64,000 bases of DNA from Dipteronia dyeriana. Its lineage: Eukaryota; Streptophyta; Magnoliopsida; Sapindales; Sapindaceae. Of the stretch, positions 1-10,149 are shown piece by piece (the stretch's first letter is position 1; every line of letters starts with the position of its first letter). The stretch covers positions 65,397,253-65,461,252 of the forward strand of contig CM065297.1 of assembly GCA_032871835.1 (NCBI GenBank). Reading direction: 5' to 3'. The translations under genes were made by a program, and so were the position numbers. The notes under the pieces were generated by a model. The model saw only the letters and a program-made list of their open reading frames with translations. It was not told where the DNA came from and ran no database searches.

Positions 1-522
1 TGTCCCTGTATCATTGTGCACCATTATAGGCACACACATACAATTCATTCATATGTGTCCCTACATTGTTGTGCACCATGTATATCACATTCACACACTT
101 GAAGATGAATGCTCATGCATTGGTATGAAAATAACATGTTTTGGAAAATGCATGATTGGAGACCATCTCTATGTAGTTTGCATTCTAGTGTGAATTGTGT
201 TTGTATGTTTATATGTTTGTATAACATGGATATTGAACTTGATTTTAGTCTTAAATCATTCTTGATAGAGTTCCGGTCATTTTAGTTACTCACACTATTG
301 ATTTCAAGTTCTAAGTCGAAAGATACTACACTTCCGACTCATGTTGCATACATTGTCTTCGTCTTCGTATATCGAGTTGAATTATTATTTTCTAGGTTGA
401 GTATCTTATATGTCCATGTCCATGAGAGAGTTTGGTTCGAAATTTGCAAACAGATTCAAATTCTGAGTCCGTGCATTAGAGAACGGTCAAAGAACGCGAG
501 AGGAGTGCAAGGGAGTTGCACC

Positions 523-617
523 ATGGCCAAAGGCCATCAATTGGTGCAAGCCCGAGATGGCGCGTGGCCATCTCGGCTGCAACTCCTTGCTGCCCAGAGA
601 TGCGCATGCGCTATCTC
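523..617. promoter_or_regulatory. Cluster of three palindromes upstream of LTR A TATA region
   Basis: Three inverted repeats lie side by side: ATGGCC-AAA-GGCCAT at 523-537, CCGAGATGGC-GCGTG-GCCATCTCGG at 552-576, and GAGAT...ATCTC around GCGCATGCGC at 597-617. The cluster is GC-rich in an AT-rich LTR and lies about 60-100 bp upstream of the likely TATA box. LTRs D and B keep the same palindromes. Palindromic motifs upstream of the promoter are a known feature of Sirevirus LTRs; equivalence here is inference. Confidence 0.7.
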
Positions 618-1629
618 GGGGAAGCATTATCAAAGGAGGGCATTTTAGTCTTTTTGCTTCATTCTTTCCCTCTCCTTTATATTTCCCTTTCCTCTCATAT
701 TTCATTCTAAGAAGAAATTTAGAACTTGAGTGCAGAATTTTCTCTCTATATTTTCTCACCTTCCAAACACCATAACTTCTTCATTTGAACTCCGATTTGA
801 GTGATTCAAAATTGAGAGTGTTTGTCTATTCATCCTCCATCTTTTCTCTGAAGGTTTGAGATAGTTATATTGCTTGTTTTGGAGTCTAAACTCATAAAAA
901 AGGGACTGCACCAAAATCAACTAAGGTATTGATTTCGTCTCAAAGTTTTCTTTTAAAACTTGGTCAATTGCCTTGGGTTTTCTTCTTCAACATATATATG
1001 TGTATTGTGATAGTTTTGATTTGAGTTTGAACTCATTTAAAGCTATATTGAGTTTCAGTTGAAATCTCACATGTTGAGTTAGGTTTTGATTTTGCCTATG
1101 TTTTCACATGTTTGGGATTGTATTGTGCTAGCTTTGATTCTAGGACTATTTGATGATCTTTGATTGATTGATTTTATAAAAAATAGTTCCTCACATGTAT
1201 TAGGCTCTCTTTTGCAGAAATCTCACAATGATACATGTGCTTGTGTTTTTTTTTTTGAGCTATTCATGTGTTTTGTTGAATCTATGAATAGGAATATGCT
1301 CTAGAACTTTAGCTTTAATCTAAATGACTTTGTCATATGATTTTAGCATGTTTTTGGTTTATGAGATTTAAACTTGATTATGTGTTAATTGAACATATCT
1401 TGTAATTCAAGTTTTAGATCTATGCATGATTCTAGGTTGTAATTAATGTTGAACATATCTTACATGATCAAGATAGATTATACATGCATGATTGACTAGA
1501 CTACATTTGTTTTATGCATTCATGCTCATGTCTAGTATTTTCCATAGGATGTGTTGATCATAACATTCTATGTTGCGTGCTTGTTTACGTTTTGCATTCA
1601 CGGTCACCTAGATGCCTTGTGAGAAGGAA

Positions 1630-1925
1630 GTCTTGACAATAGATGTGAGACTAATGTTGTTGAGCAAGAAAGTCTTGGCAAGAGGTGGGAGACCTTGGAT
1701 TGTCAAGCAAGGAAGTCTTGACTAGAGTCGGGTGGACTTGGATAGTTATGCAAGAAGTCTTGCCTAGGGTCGTTAGGATCCGTAAGGGTGAGCGAGGAAG
1801 TCTTGACTAGAGTCGGAAGGACACAGATAGTTGAGCAAGAAGTCTTGCCTAGGGTCGTGAGGATCCGGAAGGGTGAGTGAGGAAGTCTTGACAAGAGGTG
1901 TGAGGCCTCAGATTGTTGAGCAAGA
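1630..1925 (+). repeat. Roughly 40-bp tandem repeat in LTR A
   Basis: About six imperfect units share the core AAGTCTTG(A/C)C(T)AG followed by a GGATCC- or GGAC-like segment and a (T)GAGCAAG/GAG link. Related but fewer units occur in LTR D (about 31855-31960), LTR C (29150-29310, opposite strand) and LTR B (25750-25830), so the array has changed length between copies. Confidence 0.75.
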
Positions 1926-2038
1926 GGGCAACATCTTCATGAGTAGGATAGGAGGGTAGTTTCTAGGTGAAGGGGTCACTTGAGAGATTGTACTTGTCTT
2001 ATCTACAAGTGGATTTTGTTTGCCGGTAGTTGCTAACC

Positions 2039-2070
2039 CGTGGATGTTTCCTCTTCGGAGGTTTACCACG
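2039..2070 (+). other. U5 hairpin motif with UUCG tetraloop, LTR A
   Basis: CGTGG at 2039 pairs with CCACG ending at 2070; inside it CCTC-TTCG-GAGG forms a second stem with a TTCG loop. The same GGATGTTTCCTC...GAGGTTTTACCACG arrangement is present in LTRs C and D and, more diverged, in LTR B and in the gypsy LTR of G4. Confidence 0.65.
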
Positions 2071-2254
2071 TTATATATTGTGTCAACTTTTCTCTATCCC
2101 TATCTCTCTTATATTTGTATTTTTTATTTGAATACTATGGATAGAACTCTTTATGTAAGTTGACTTCCTTTCTATATATTGTGATACAAGCAATCTAGAG
2201 GGACAAACTTTTGTTTGTTTCTAAGGGAGTCGAAAAAGGTGTCTAACCTATTCA

Positions 2255-2270
2255 CCCCCCCCCCCCCCCC
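2255..2270 (+). repeat. Poly-C run (C16) near the LTR A end
   Basis: A run of 16 C precedes TCTAGGTTAG close to the LTR end. LTR D has C11 at 32393-32403; LTRs B and C show shorter G runs on the plus strand at about 24949-24956 and 28573-28577. The motif is positionally conserved but its length varies. Confidence 0.85.
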
Positions 2271-2289
2271 TCTAGGTTAGCCTTGAGCA

Positions 2290-3153
2290 TTTAACTGTGT
2301 TTTCATTTTCAACTTTCCGAAGAACTAAGTCCCCTTCCTTAAAGCTCCTAACTTTAACCTTTCTGTTGAAATACCTAGCAATCTTGCTATGGTACACTGC
2401 TACTTTCTCAACTACTCAGTCTTGTTTTTCTTCAAGGTGGTCTAGACTGGCTCGGATCTTTACCTCGTTGCTCTCTGGTTCAAAGTGTTGTACCTTGAAT
2501 GTGGTCAGTTTATACTAGATGGAAAGGACTGTTTCAACACCAAAGGCCAAGAAGTAGGGTGTTTCTCCAGTAGTTGTTCTCTTCGTGGTCCGACTGACTA
2601 TAGAACCTTAGGAATCTCCTCGACCCACTTGCCTTTCTTCAGCTGCAATTTCTTCTTCAATAGCTTCTTGATGGAGTATTGTTGGTGGATTTGACCAACT
2701 TATTAGTCTGAAGGTGGGCTACTGAAGCAAACCTGACATAGATTCCCAAACCTTTACAGAAGTCTTTGAATCAAGCATTGTCAAATTGTTTGCCAAGGTC
2801 GGCTATTATGATGATTGGAGTCCCAAACCTGTAAACCACGATGGTTTTGATGAAATTCCTTATATTCTCTTCTGAAATCTGGGAGAGTGGTTCTACTTCG
2901 ACCCACCTTATGAAATAATCGATTGCAACGATAATGTGCTTAGCCTGTCTAGAAGCGGTAGGAAACGGACCGATCAGGTCGACCCCCTATATGGCAAATG
3001 GCTAGGGTGAACTGAGAAATTATAGCCTTTCTGGTGGTAGGTGACTCATGTTCTAGGTCCTCTGACAAGGCTCACATGATTGCACAAACATCTTTGTGTC
3101 TTGGTGAATAGTTAGCTAGTAATACCTCCAATTTGATTCTCGTGGACCTCTCT
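2290..3153 (-). pseudogene. G1 integrase, C-terminally truncated
   Basis: This is the integrase part of a gypsy polyprotein, the enzyme that inserts element cDNA into chromosomes. On the minus strand the stretch downstream of the RNase H reads as the zinc-binding N-terminal region, the catalytic core (about 3000-2700) and the start of the C-terminal domain (2480-2290), with many stops. Base-level similarity to the better-read G2 integrase (16842-17900) supports this. The sequence breaks at 2290, before the GPNWEGPY-like box seen in G2 at about 16930, because LTR A is inserted there. It cannot be functional. Confidence 0.75.
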
Positions 3154-4420
3154 TTATGCACAATTGGCATCGTCGAGATGAAGACATCGAAGCAAAGAAA
3201 GGGATTTGATCCTCCTGTGGAGGTATCCATCTATCAGACAATACTGAACTGACAATCTCTTGATTTTTCGGGCTTGGTCAGGGTCTTCAAGAAGCTTTCT
3301 TTTTTGGTGGTAGACAGCTATCGGGTCCATCTTACAAGGTAGCCGCTCTATGGGGCAGATTTTTTTACCTGCTGTTATTCTTGAGTGGCAGATTACCTGG
3401 AGGGGTACTCCCATAGGTAGAGAATTACCACTATTCAAGGCTATCTTTGCTAAGGCCTCCGCCTGGTGGTTTTGCTGTGAAGGCATCTGCTCAATCCAGA
3501 ATCCCTTGAGTCTTTCCCTTAGTTGCTGGACCAGCTTTAGGTAGGAAGCCATATTATTGTCGTTGGCTTGGTGGAGTCCTGTAACCTGGTTGAAGATGAG
3601 TAGGGAGTCACTCTTGACATGCAAATAGTTGGCCTCAAGCTCAACGATGACCTTCATTTTAGCAATTAGAGCTTCATACTCTGCTTTATTATTGGTTGCA
3701 TTGAATTCGAACCTAGAGTAGTGGTAGCATTTTGTCCTTTATGGTTCAATTAGTATTATGCCAGCTCATCCTTCTGCCTATCCAAATACTCCATCAGCGT
3801 AAAGAATACATGCTTTATAGCCTTTCGACTAGTCGATGCCCTTTAGAAGCTTCCCAAGAGACAGACCCAAAGTTGCTGAGGTCTCTTAGCTTGAGAAGGA
3901 TGAGAATTCACCTACAAAGTCTGCTAAGGTCTGAGCTTTGATTGTTGTTCGAGATTTGTACTTCAGGACAAACTAGGTGAGCTCCAAAGCCCACAAGGTC
4001 AGCCTTCCAGATACATCTGGGCTCTATAAAAATAGGCGGAGGGGTTGATCTGTCACCATCGCCACTATATAGGGTTAAAAGTAAGGAAAAAGCTTCCTGG
4101 TCGTGGTAACTAGGGTAAGGGTGAGCTTTTAAAAGAGGAGGTAGTTCTTCTCGAGCTTGGATAATACATGATTGGCATAATAGATAGGTCGCTGGATTCC
4201 ATCCACACACTCCTTGACCTAAGCCCCACTTACTATCATTTCTTACACGGCTAGGTACATCTGTAACTCCTCTCCCGGATTGGGTTTAACTAGCAGCTGA
4301 TGGCTGGCGAGGTAGTTCTTCAGGTTTTAGAAAGCTTTCTTGTTGACGTGGTCCCATTTCATGTTCTTCCCATGCTTGACGGCTTTGAAAAAGGGAAATC
4401 ACTTATCCATGGAATGTAAA
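3154..4420 (-). pseudogene. G1 RNase H region (classical plus second, Tat-type)
   Basis: The RNase H domain degrades the RNA strand during reverse transcription. The clearest reading frame, 3657-3154 on the minus strand (167 codons), contains a Tat-type second RNase H: a VELEANYLHVKSDS segment with the D of the active site, then the IEQMPSQQNHQAEALAKIA region in which Tat enzymes keep a late conserved Asp (here Glu replaces it, as far as I can see), followed by the tether toward integrase. Upstream (4420-3660), the RT-linked RNase H is broken into short frames. Having two RNase H domains in a row is characteristic of the Tat group. Confidence 0.7.
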
Positions 4421-5110
4421 ATGAACCTGTTGAGTGATGTTATATGCCGTGTCAATGTTTGGACCTGTTTGAGAGTTGTTGGAGAATCTAGATTCAAGAT
4501 AGACTGAATCTTTTTCTGGTTTGCCTCAATTCCCCTTTCATTCACCATGAAACCCAAGAACTTTATTGGAGGGGTTCAATCGCATTTGGTTTTCCCTCAC
4601 TATCTGGAAGTCTTACAGAGATGATATTCATGTTCTTCTGCTTCTCGAGATTCAGTGATCATATCATCTATGTACACCTCTATTGTCTTTCATATATCCG
4701 GCTAGAATAGCTGATTGACCAATCACTTGTAGGTAGCGTATGCGTTCTTGAGTCCGAAAGGTATCACCTTGTTGCAATACAAAACTTGCCCCGTGATGAA
4801 AATGATCTTGTCTTGATCAACGAAGTGCATCATAATCTGGTTGTACCCCGAGAACGCGTCCATGAAGTTGAGGAGCTTGTTTCCGGCCGTGGAATCCACC
4901 AGTTGGTCAATTACTGGTAGAGGAAAACTGTCTTTTGGACACACTAGGTTGAGGTCAGTGTAGTCGACACACATACGCCACTTCCCATTTTCCTTTGTGA
5001 ACATAACCACATTGGCAATCCATTCGGGATACCGAGCTTCACTAATGTAACCTGCTTTGATTAGTTTGTCCACTACTTCTTGGGTCGTAGTGTTTCTCTC
5101 AACATTGAAA
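4421..5110 (-). pseudogene. G1 reverse transcriptase
   Basis: This is the polymerase that copies element RNA into DNA. The open frame 5073-4723 (116 codons) carries the palm and fingers: WRMCVDYTDLN, PKDSFPLPVIDQLVDS, LLNFMDAFSGYNQI and PFGLKNAYATYK, all standard gypsy RT blocks. The catalytic YIDD box is intact at about 4680-4655 on the minus strand, but in another frame from the upstream part, so at least one frameshift separates them. Stops follow downstream. G2 has the same region with YIDN instead of YIDD. Confidence 0.88.
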
Positions 5111-5480
5111 TTATTCCTTTTCTGCTTAATTGACTAGAAGGTTGGAACTACTGCTAATTGGTGAGCTGATAATGATATCGGATTCCTGAGCATCTCGTCA
5201 TAACTCCAAGCGAAGATGTCATTGAATTCTCAGAGAAGCCAATCAAACCTTCCTTCACTCTTGGCTCCATGGTAGCTCATAGCTTAACAACCTTGGAGAG
5301 GTCGTCACTTCTGATGGGTATCTCTTTTAGTTTGACCATAAGGTGCTCGCTAGTTCATTCTCTACCCTGCTCTTCTTCATTCAATACCATAGGGTCATTT
5401 TCTAGATGATCAGTGGGTTATGCGACTTCCTGGGTCATCCCGGGTGCTTCCATATCTTGCATCGTCGTGACTTACGTGAA

Positions 5481-5918
5481 CTATTTAGCTAAAGATGTCG
5501 GATTGGTAGACTCTGCATAGCATTTTTCTGGCTGCTTGCTAGTTCTACGTACCTCACCCACCTTGTTCCCCACCGTGAACTTTAAGACATTATGGTAGAT
5601 GGACAAGATCCCCTTCAATGATGAAAGGAATGGTCTTCCTAGTATTGCGTTGTAGACCGATTGGGTGTTTACCATAACGAAGTCTATCATAATATTTTGT
5701 TAGATAGGTACAATTCCGACAATCACTGGAAGGATCTTTGACCCCACTGGTATGATCGAATCCCCAGTGAAACCATACAGCGGGGTTGTGCAACTATTGT
5801 AGCACAAATGCTTCAAATTTAGTTTCTCCAAGGTATCTTTAAAGAGAATGTCTACACTGCTGCCTGTATCAACCAGCACACAGTGAACCACACAGTTGGC
5901 AATCTGCACCGTAATCAC
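5481..5918 (-). pseudogene. G1 aspartic protease
   Basis: This is a retropepsin-like protease that cleaves the polyprotein. The frame 5918-5700 shows the active-site VDTGSSVDILF near 5865-5835; a second frame, 5690-5481, continues with YNAILGRPFLSSLKGILS and the beta-strand HNVLKFTV, the usual C-terminal half of Tat proteases. A stop at about 5700 (TAG/TAA on the minus strand) separates the halves. The catalytic Asp-Thr-Gly is intact, so decay appears recent at that site. G2 lacks this whole region through deletion. Confidence 0.85.
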
Positions 5919-6249
5919 TTTGGGATCATTAAGAGGTTACACAGTATTGTAGATGTGTGCCTCCGTGAAAATAATTTGTGTTGACTGAGATGGGCCAGCC
6001 AAACTCTAGTCAACCTTGATGAAACCCTGACCTTCATCGACACGGGAAATCTTCCTTGCATTGTTTTTTCTGGAATTTTTAGAGGTGCCAGCCAGGGTGG
6101 GCCCTCCATTGATGGTATATATAACCTGGATTTTTTGCTTCAAATCTTTCTGGTCCATCTTTCTTTTCTCAGAATGATCGCGGATCTCCGCTTATACCTC
6201 CTTCCCAGGCTGGATGTTGTCCCTGACCTAATGCAAGAATTCTACCAAA

Positions 6250-7888
6250 TATCCTCCCCTTAACAGAGCTTTAATCTATTTACAAAGGCTATAACACTCT
6301 GAAATGTTGTTCCCTACATTTTCATTGAAGTCGCAGTACTTGTACCGGTTCCTCATGTCTGTTGGAGCTTTCATGGGTACAGGCTTCTGGAGTAGATTGT
6401 TTCATGGGACGCATTTAAGGGGGGTATAGTGATCGTACCCTCTTTCATCTTATGTTACTAGGGCTACAGTCCTTGGAGGAGGCGAATCTCAAGAAGGGGT
6501 TTGCCTTGTCGGATATTGTTCTTGTCGAGGTTAGGAATGGAGAAAACAATACGTTGAGCTGTTATGGGATTTATTCTGGTTTTTTTGAGTTGGCGTAGGT
6601 CTGGGTTCTTCCTTCTTTTACTGCTTCTCCACCCTCATATCGTCATGCTCCATCTTGACCTTCAGCTATTAGTCAATCTTGACCTGCCCCAGAGCCCGAT
6701 CATAGGCCTTTTGGTAGGTCTCTAGAGGTCGCTTGACGAAAGATTGAAAGAGCTTGCCGGCCAACAGGTTCCGTCAAAAGTTGGCGAGGGTTTCCTTTTC
6801 GGTGAAAACCCCCATCTGGATGAATTCCTTAAGAAAATGCTCCATATATGACCAGGGTGTCTCAATTCACTCCTGGACCATATATTAAAGGTGTATGGGA
6901 TCCTTTGGGTGCAGTTTGACCCTTTGGAACTCAAAGCAGAAGTCGGTTGATAGCTTTATGAATGAATCCACGCTACCAGCGGGCAACTTTCTAAACCAAG
7001 TATTTACGTAGTCAGTAAGGGTGGTAGGGAATATCCTACATATGGAAGCCTTGTTTGTATTCTGGACTTCCATTTATCGGACGAAGCTCTCCAGGTGGCT
7101 CAGGGGTTCCTCTGTTTGAGAGAACTGGCATGCCAGTATTTTGAATTTCAACTGGGGATCAGCTTCCCGGATCCTTCTAGTGAATGGAGCATTCATTTCA
7201 CTCGTAGAATCCTTCTCGGCCATCGTGTTTTTCCCCTTATTTATTTGCTGGATCTCTTACTGTAGCTTCGCCAGTTGATTCCTTAAATGCTTGTTCCCAT
7301 GTTTCTTGGAATCAACCTCGGATCCCTCACTGTCGGATCCCTCGGATAAATTGGAGACTTCGACTTGGTATTTTTCACGAGGGGGATTTGCCCAGAGGTT
7401 TTCTTGGCTACTTTCTCCTCTAGCCCAGGTTTCCCTCCTAAAGGTTACCGGGTTAGAGGCTTCTCCCTACTCTTGGTAAGGCATATGCTATATATTTTAC
7501 TCACCTGGGATGATAACACGGTGGCCCGCCAGGCACTGGGCATGGACCCTAGCCTATCTCAGAACGAGGGTTGAGGCCCTGCCCTATCGTGGGCTAGCTC
7601 TAGCGGGGAAGGTCCTAACCGTTCAAAATCGGGTTTCCATGTTTCAGGTCTGCTCATCTCTGCCTTAGTGTTGGGATCCACCGATTGGGTTGTAATGCCC
7701 TCAGTGAGCAGCCGAAGGTGGACGTTATCCACGAAGGTCGTTGCTTTTTGGTCAAGCATGGTTTGGCTTATCATAGTGGGGCAAGAAGCCCGTTCAGCGG
7801 TTGGCTGGATTGAAGCTTGACTATGGCGCCCAGATCTTTTACCCTTCTTATTTGCCTTTCGTGTTAATGTAGTAGACGGTTGTCCCAA
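6250..7888 (-). pseudogene. G1 gag
   Basis: This is the capsid/nucleocapsid protein. The start region at 7888 (frame to 7559) has a basic N-terminus and then VDNVHLRLLTEGIT, which aligns with G2 gag at 20938. The retrotransposon-gag core lies at 7073-6885: RIFPTTLTDYVNTWFRKLP and GSVDSFIKLSTDF match the classic plant gypsy gag block. At about 6345-6280 is a decayed zinc knuckle, KYCDFNENVGNNISECY, with a single Cys at the first pair and Asn where His is expected. Several frameshifts break the gene. Confidence 0.82.
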
Positions 7889-7966
7889 AACCTTAGGATG
7901 TACCTAAGAAGAGTGAAACCTTATTGTTCCTGTAAGACAACAAACACGTAAATTAGGTGTGGGTTT

Positions 7967-7983
7967 CCCTACAGTCGAAGCCA
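7967..7983 (-). other. G1 primer-binding site
   Basis: The minus strand reads TGGCTTCGACTGTAGGG, five bases inside the LTR end at 7989. It resembles the TGGCGCC-type primer sites of Tat elements with two or three changes. It marks the LTR/internal boundary and confirms minus orientation. Confidence 0.7.
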
Positions 7984-7988
7984 GAAAG

Positions 7989-8320
7989 TGTTAACCAAAA
8001 ATTCGCTTTGGGTGAGGAATTTTAGCTAACACCCTTTAGATCGCTACCTCGGAGGTTGCGGTCGGGGTTGTTACCTTCTGTATCTGGTTTATGTGGTAAT
8101 GGGTATGCAAATAGATGATAATGTGATACACGTAGGATAGATAATGGGAATCGTACAACTTTTATTAATATGTCTGAATCCAGTATAACATACGAAACTC
8201 ACTCGAGGACTCTTAACCTTTCTTGAGTACAATGAGTATGATGCCTTCGTGCATGTCGAGGAGTAGCTAACAAAAGGTACCTCTACAACATCTGCCTCAA
8301 GCTTCCCTAAAGCTCGAGGA
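7989..8320 (-). mobile_element. G1 5' LTR remnant L1 (R-U5 only)
   Basis: This matches the ends of LTRs L2 (to 11328) and L3 (from 11745), including the TTAACA terminus and the TAACCTC(C)GAGG segment. Homology stops near 8320, which in L3 corresponds to a point about 50 nt beyond the expected transcription start after its TATA box. The U3 part (about 850 bp) is missing and the sequence switches to the G3 accessory gene. Confidence 0.7.
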
Positions 8321-8329
8321 ATCAGGGAT

Positions 8330-9727
8330 GAGGATGGAGGAACAAAACATCGATGAGGCTAACCGCGAGAGTAGCAGAAGTAGCAACAACAACAGAGGGG
8401 ATAACCAAAGAAGTACCATGGGTAGTTATACACCGACAGGAGAAAGAGAGGTCCCTTTTCCTCGCACTTTAGAAGACCAAGATACGAGGAGCACCAACTT
8501 GGACCTAAGCTGGGAAGGGGACGAAACAAGATCAGGTGAAATCACAGCTGGAACAGTTGGTTCCTCTTTCTCCGAGGCAGCCGAGGAGATTCCTCAGGAT
8601 GGTTTGATAGAAAGGGGAGGGTGTGAGCTTGCTTGACTTCGTGAGAAGCTGGAGCAATAACAAAAACTTAAAAAAAAATAGAGAAGGGTGTCAGAACCAA
8701 GCTGGCTAACGAAAGGGAGCAATATGGTTCAGTTTTCTTTTGCTTACTGGGAGTGGCATCAGAGATTCACATGCATAGATTTACCTTGCGAGAGTCAAAG
8801 GAATCAACAGATGGAAACTTCATATTCAAATAATTACTGGAGACTATGGTCCTCAGGATCATTTCAGACTCAACGGATAGAGAATCCTTATCCCACGAGG
8901 GCTTATCGCTGAAAGCAGTAGGAACCTTGAATTTGTGCCCGTCGATGTAGAACGAGCTTTCTCAATCACCTTCACCAGAATCAATTCTCTCTTCCAGGCA
9001 GGGTCTTTCTTGGAAGCACCAGGAAGTATGAAATTGAGCTTGTTGTTGGCTTTCGCGTAGAACTGACCTCTACGGCAGTCATATAGGAAACCAATATGAA
9101 AAAGGTAGGCCAACTCCTCCCCTCCAAGCTCCTTGGCAACATTGCTCAACTTGTACTGCTCCCTCTACAGCATGAGGAAGCCGATTAGATGTCTCTAGAA
9201 GCCAGGTGTTAACTGGAGAGGAGCTAGTTGTAGGGCATTGAGAGTCCGTCGGAAGGTAAGGTGAAGAGAAAGCCTGACCCCTTTCTCGAGGGCTGTGACA
9301 TGAATCGGAAACACACCTTTAAGAGGAGCAAAGACATTATAATTCATGGGAGGAATGGTGACAAAAACACTGTCGGGGATGCATACTTGGCCTTCAAATG
9401 ATCAATCAACTTCGGATCAGTTGTAGCATCCTGTATGACCTTGAAGTCGTAGGGGAGAAGTTCCTCCGAAAAAGTACCAGTAACCATGACTTGACCCCTT
9501 CCAGCCATAGCATTCCCAGGTTTCTTATCCAAATCTTCATCGACCAAGTTCAGAGGGTCACCTGGTTTGTTCGAGAACCCGGTCTCAATAGACACGCTCC
9601 TATTCGATCGATGGCGTAATGGGTTAGGTGAGGAGTCATTGCTATCAAAGTCTTTTCATGCACATTTCTTATGAGCGAGATTGGAGACCTCTTCGCCCTC
9701 TACTATATCACGGCTGGATTTTAACAT
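8330..9727 (-). pseudogene. G3 antisense accessory gene (gypsy-type transposon domain)
   Basis: This is a relic of the accessory protein of Tat elements with a domain known in Pfam as putative gypsy type transposon (Transposase_28). The start at 9727 gives MLKSS...EGEEVSNL, aligning with MLKAS...DGEEVSSL in G2. The next blocks, GRGQVMV, YDFKVIQDAT and, after a frameshift, ELAYLFHIG...RRGQFYAKANNKLNFI (9149-8859), match G2. One in-frame stop lies near 9630 and others follow. A GT-AG intron at 8747-8649 precedes a Ser-rich second exon. The protein's role is unknown; the domain name does not prove transposase activity. It is transcribed opposite to its element. Confidence 0.75.
8649..8747 (-). 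other. Putative intron in the G3 accessory gene
   Basis: The donor is CCCA|GTAAGC and the acceptor TGCTCCAG|CTTCTC on the minus strand, 99 bp, with a T-rich tract before the acceptor. Position and flanks match the G2 intron at 14318-14420. Confidence 0.65.
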
Positions 9728-10149
9728 GATAGAGAAAGATTTGTAGTTAGATGAAAGGGAGATAAATGTGCTGCTTTAGAAGGCATGGAAAGAAAATGTT
9801 TTTTTTTTTAATTTAAAATTTGAAGATGAAGAAATTGTGGAGAAAACAACGAAGCAACCGGGTTCAAATAGGCACGAACGGAATAGTAATTCTTGATATC
9901 AGTGGCGAGAGCAAACGTGGAAGTAAGATCTTCGGTGAAGATTGCCTTGATCTCGGGGGTTAACGTGAAGTAGCTGGATTATTTTGAAAATACACCAGTC
10001 ATTGCTCGCCACATTTCATTTGCTTTAAATGAGAGGATTCCTTCCCCAATTCTGGAAACTGAAAGAAGAGGGAAAATTTCCCTATTAGTACAGGAAACCT
10101 GACTCCAACCCCAACTCAATCACCGGTGTTCAAGTTAGAGGGTGACTTC

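Larger units (their letters stand above)
1..2289 (+). mobile_element. Sirevirus-type LTR A, 3' portion (plus orientation)
   Basis: This is the right-hand part of a long LTR related to copies at 24904-27592, 28529-33330 (both minus) and 30302-32443 (plus). It ends TTGAGCA at 2289, just after the poly-C/CTAGGTTAGC motif common to all copies. To its right lies the integrase C-terminal region of element G1, so the LTR is inserted in that pol gene; TTTAA at 2290-2294 would be the right target duplication. The LTR start lies before the window (other full copies are 2.1-2.7 kb), so solo versus full element cannot be decided. A pyrimidine-rich region with TTTATATTTCC near 678-688 is the likely core promoter. 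The first 100 bases contain a short imperfect duplication of the TGTCCCT...TTGTGCACCAT segment. Confidence 0.8.
2290..8320 (-). mobile_element. Tat-type Ty3/gypsy element G1, 3'-truncated
   Basis: Reading right to left: LTR remnant (8320-7989), primer-binding site (7983-7967), gag, protease, reverse transcriptase, RNase H and integrase. This domain order defines Ty3/gypsy; the long segment between RT and integrase with a second RNase H places it in the Tat (Ogre/Retand) group. It is cut at 2290 inside the integrase C-terminal region by LTR A. At 8320 its 5' LTR stops at about the R-region start and meets element G3 in opposite orientation. Stops and frameshifts are frequent throughout. Its family is the same as G2 and G3, shown by matching LTR ends (TGTTAA...TTAACA) and gag N-termini. 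Confidence 0.85.

Noticed and set aside
298..775. Overlapping open frames on both strands in LTR A
   Set aside because: They coincide with the GC-rich palindrome block; related LTRs do not keep the frames and no protein motif is visible.
1630..1925. CRISPR-like array
   Set aside because: Units are contiguous diverged tandem repeats with no unique spacers, in plant nuclear DNA.
8328..8636. 102-codon hydrophilic frame on the plus strand
   Set aside because: It is antisense to the G3 accessory gene second exon, which has homologous counterparts in G2; no counterpart frame exists there.
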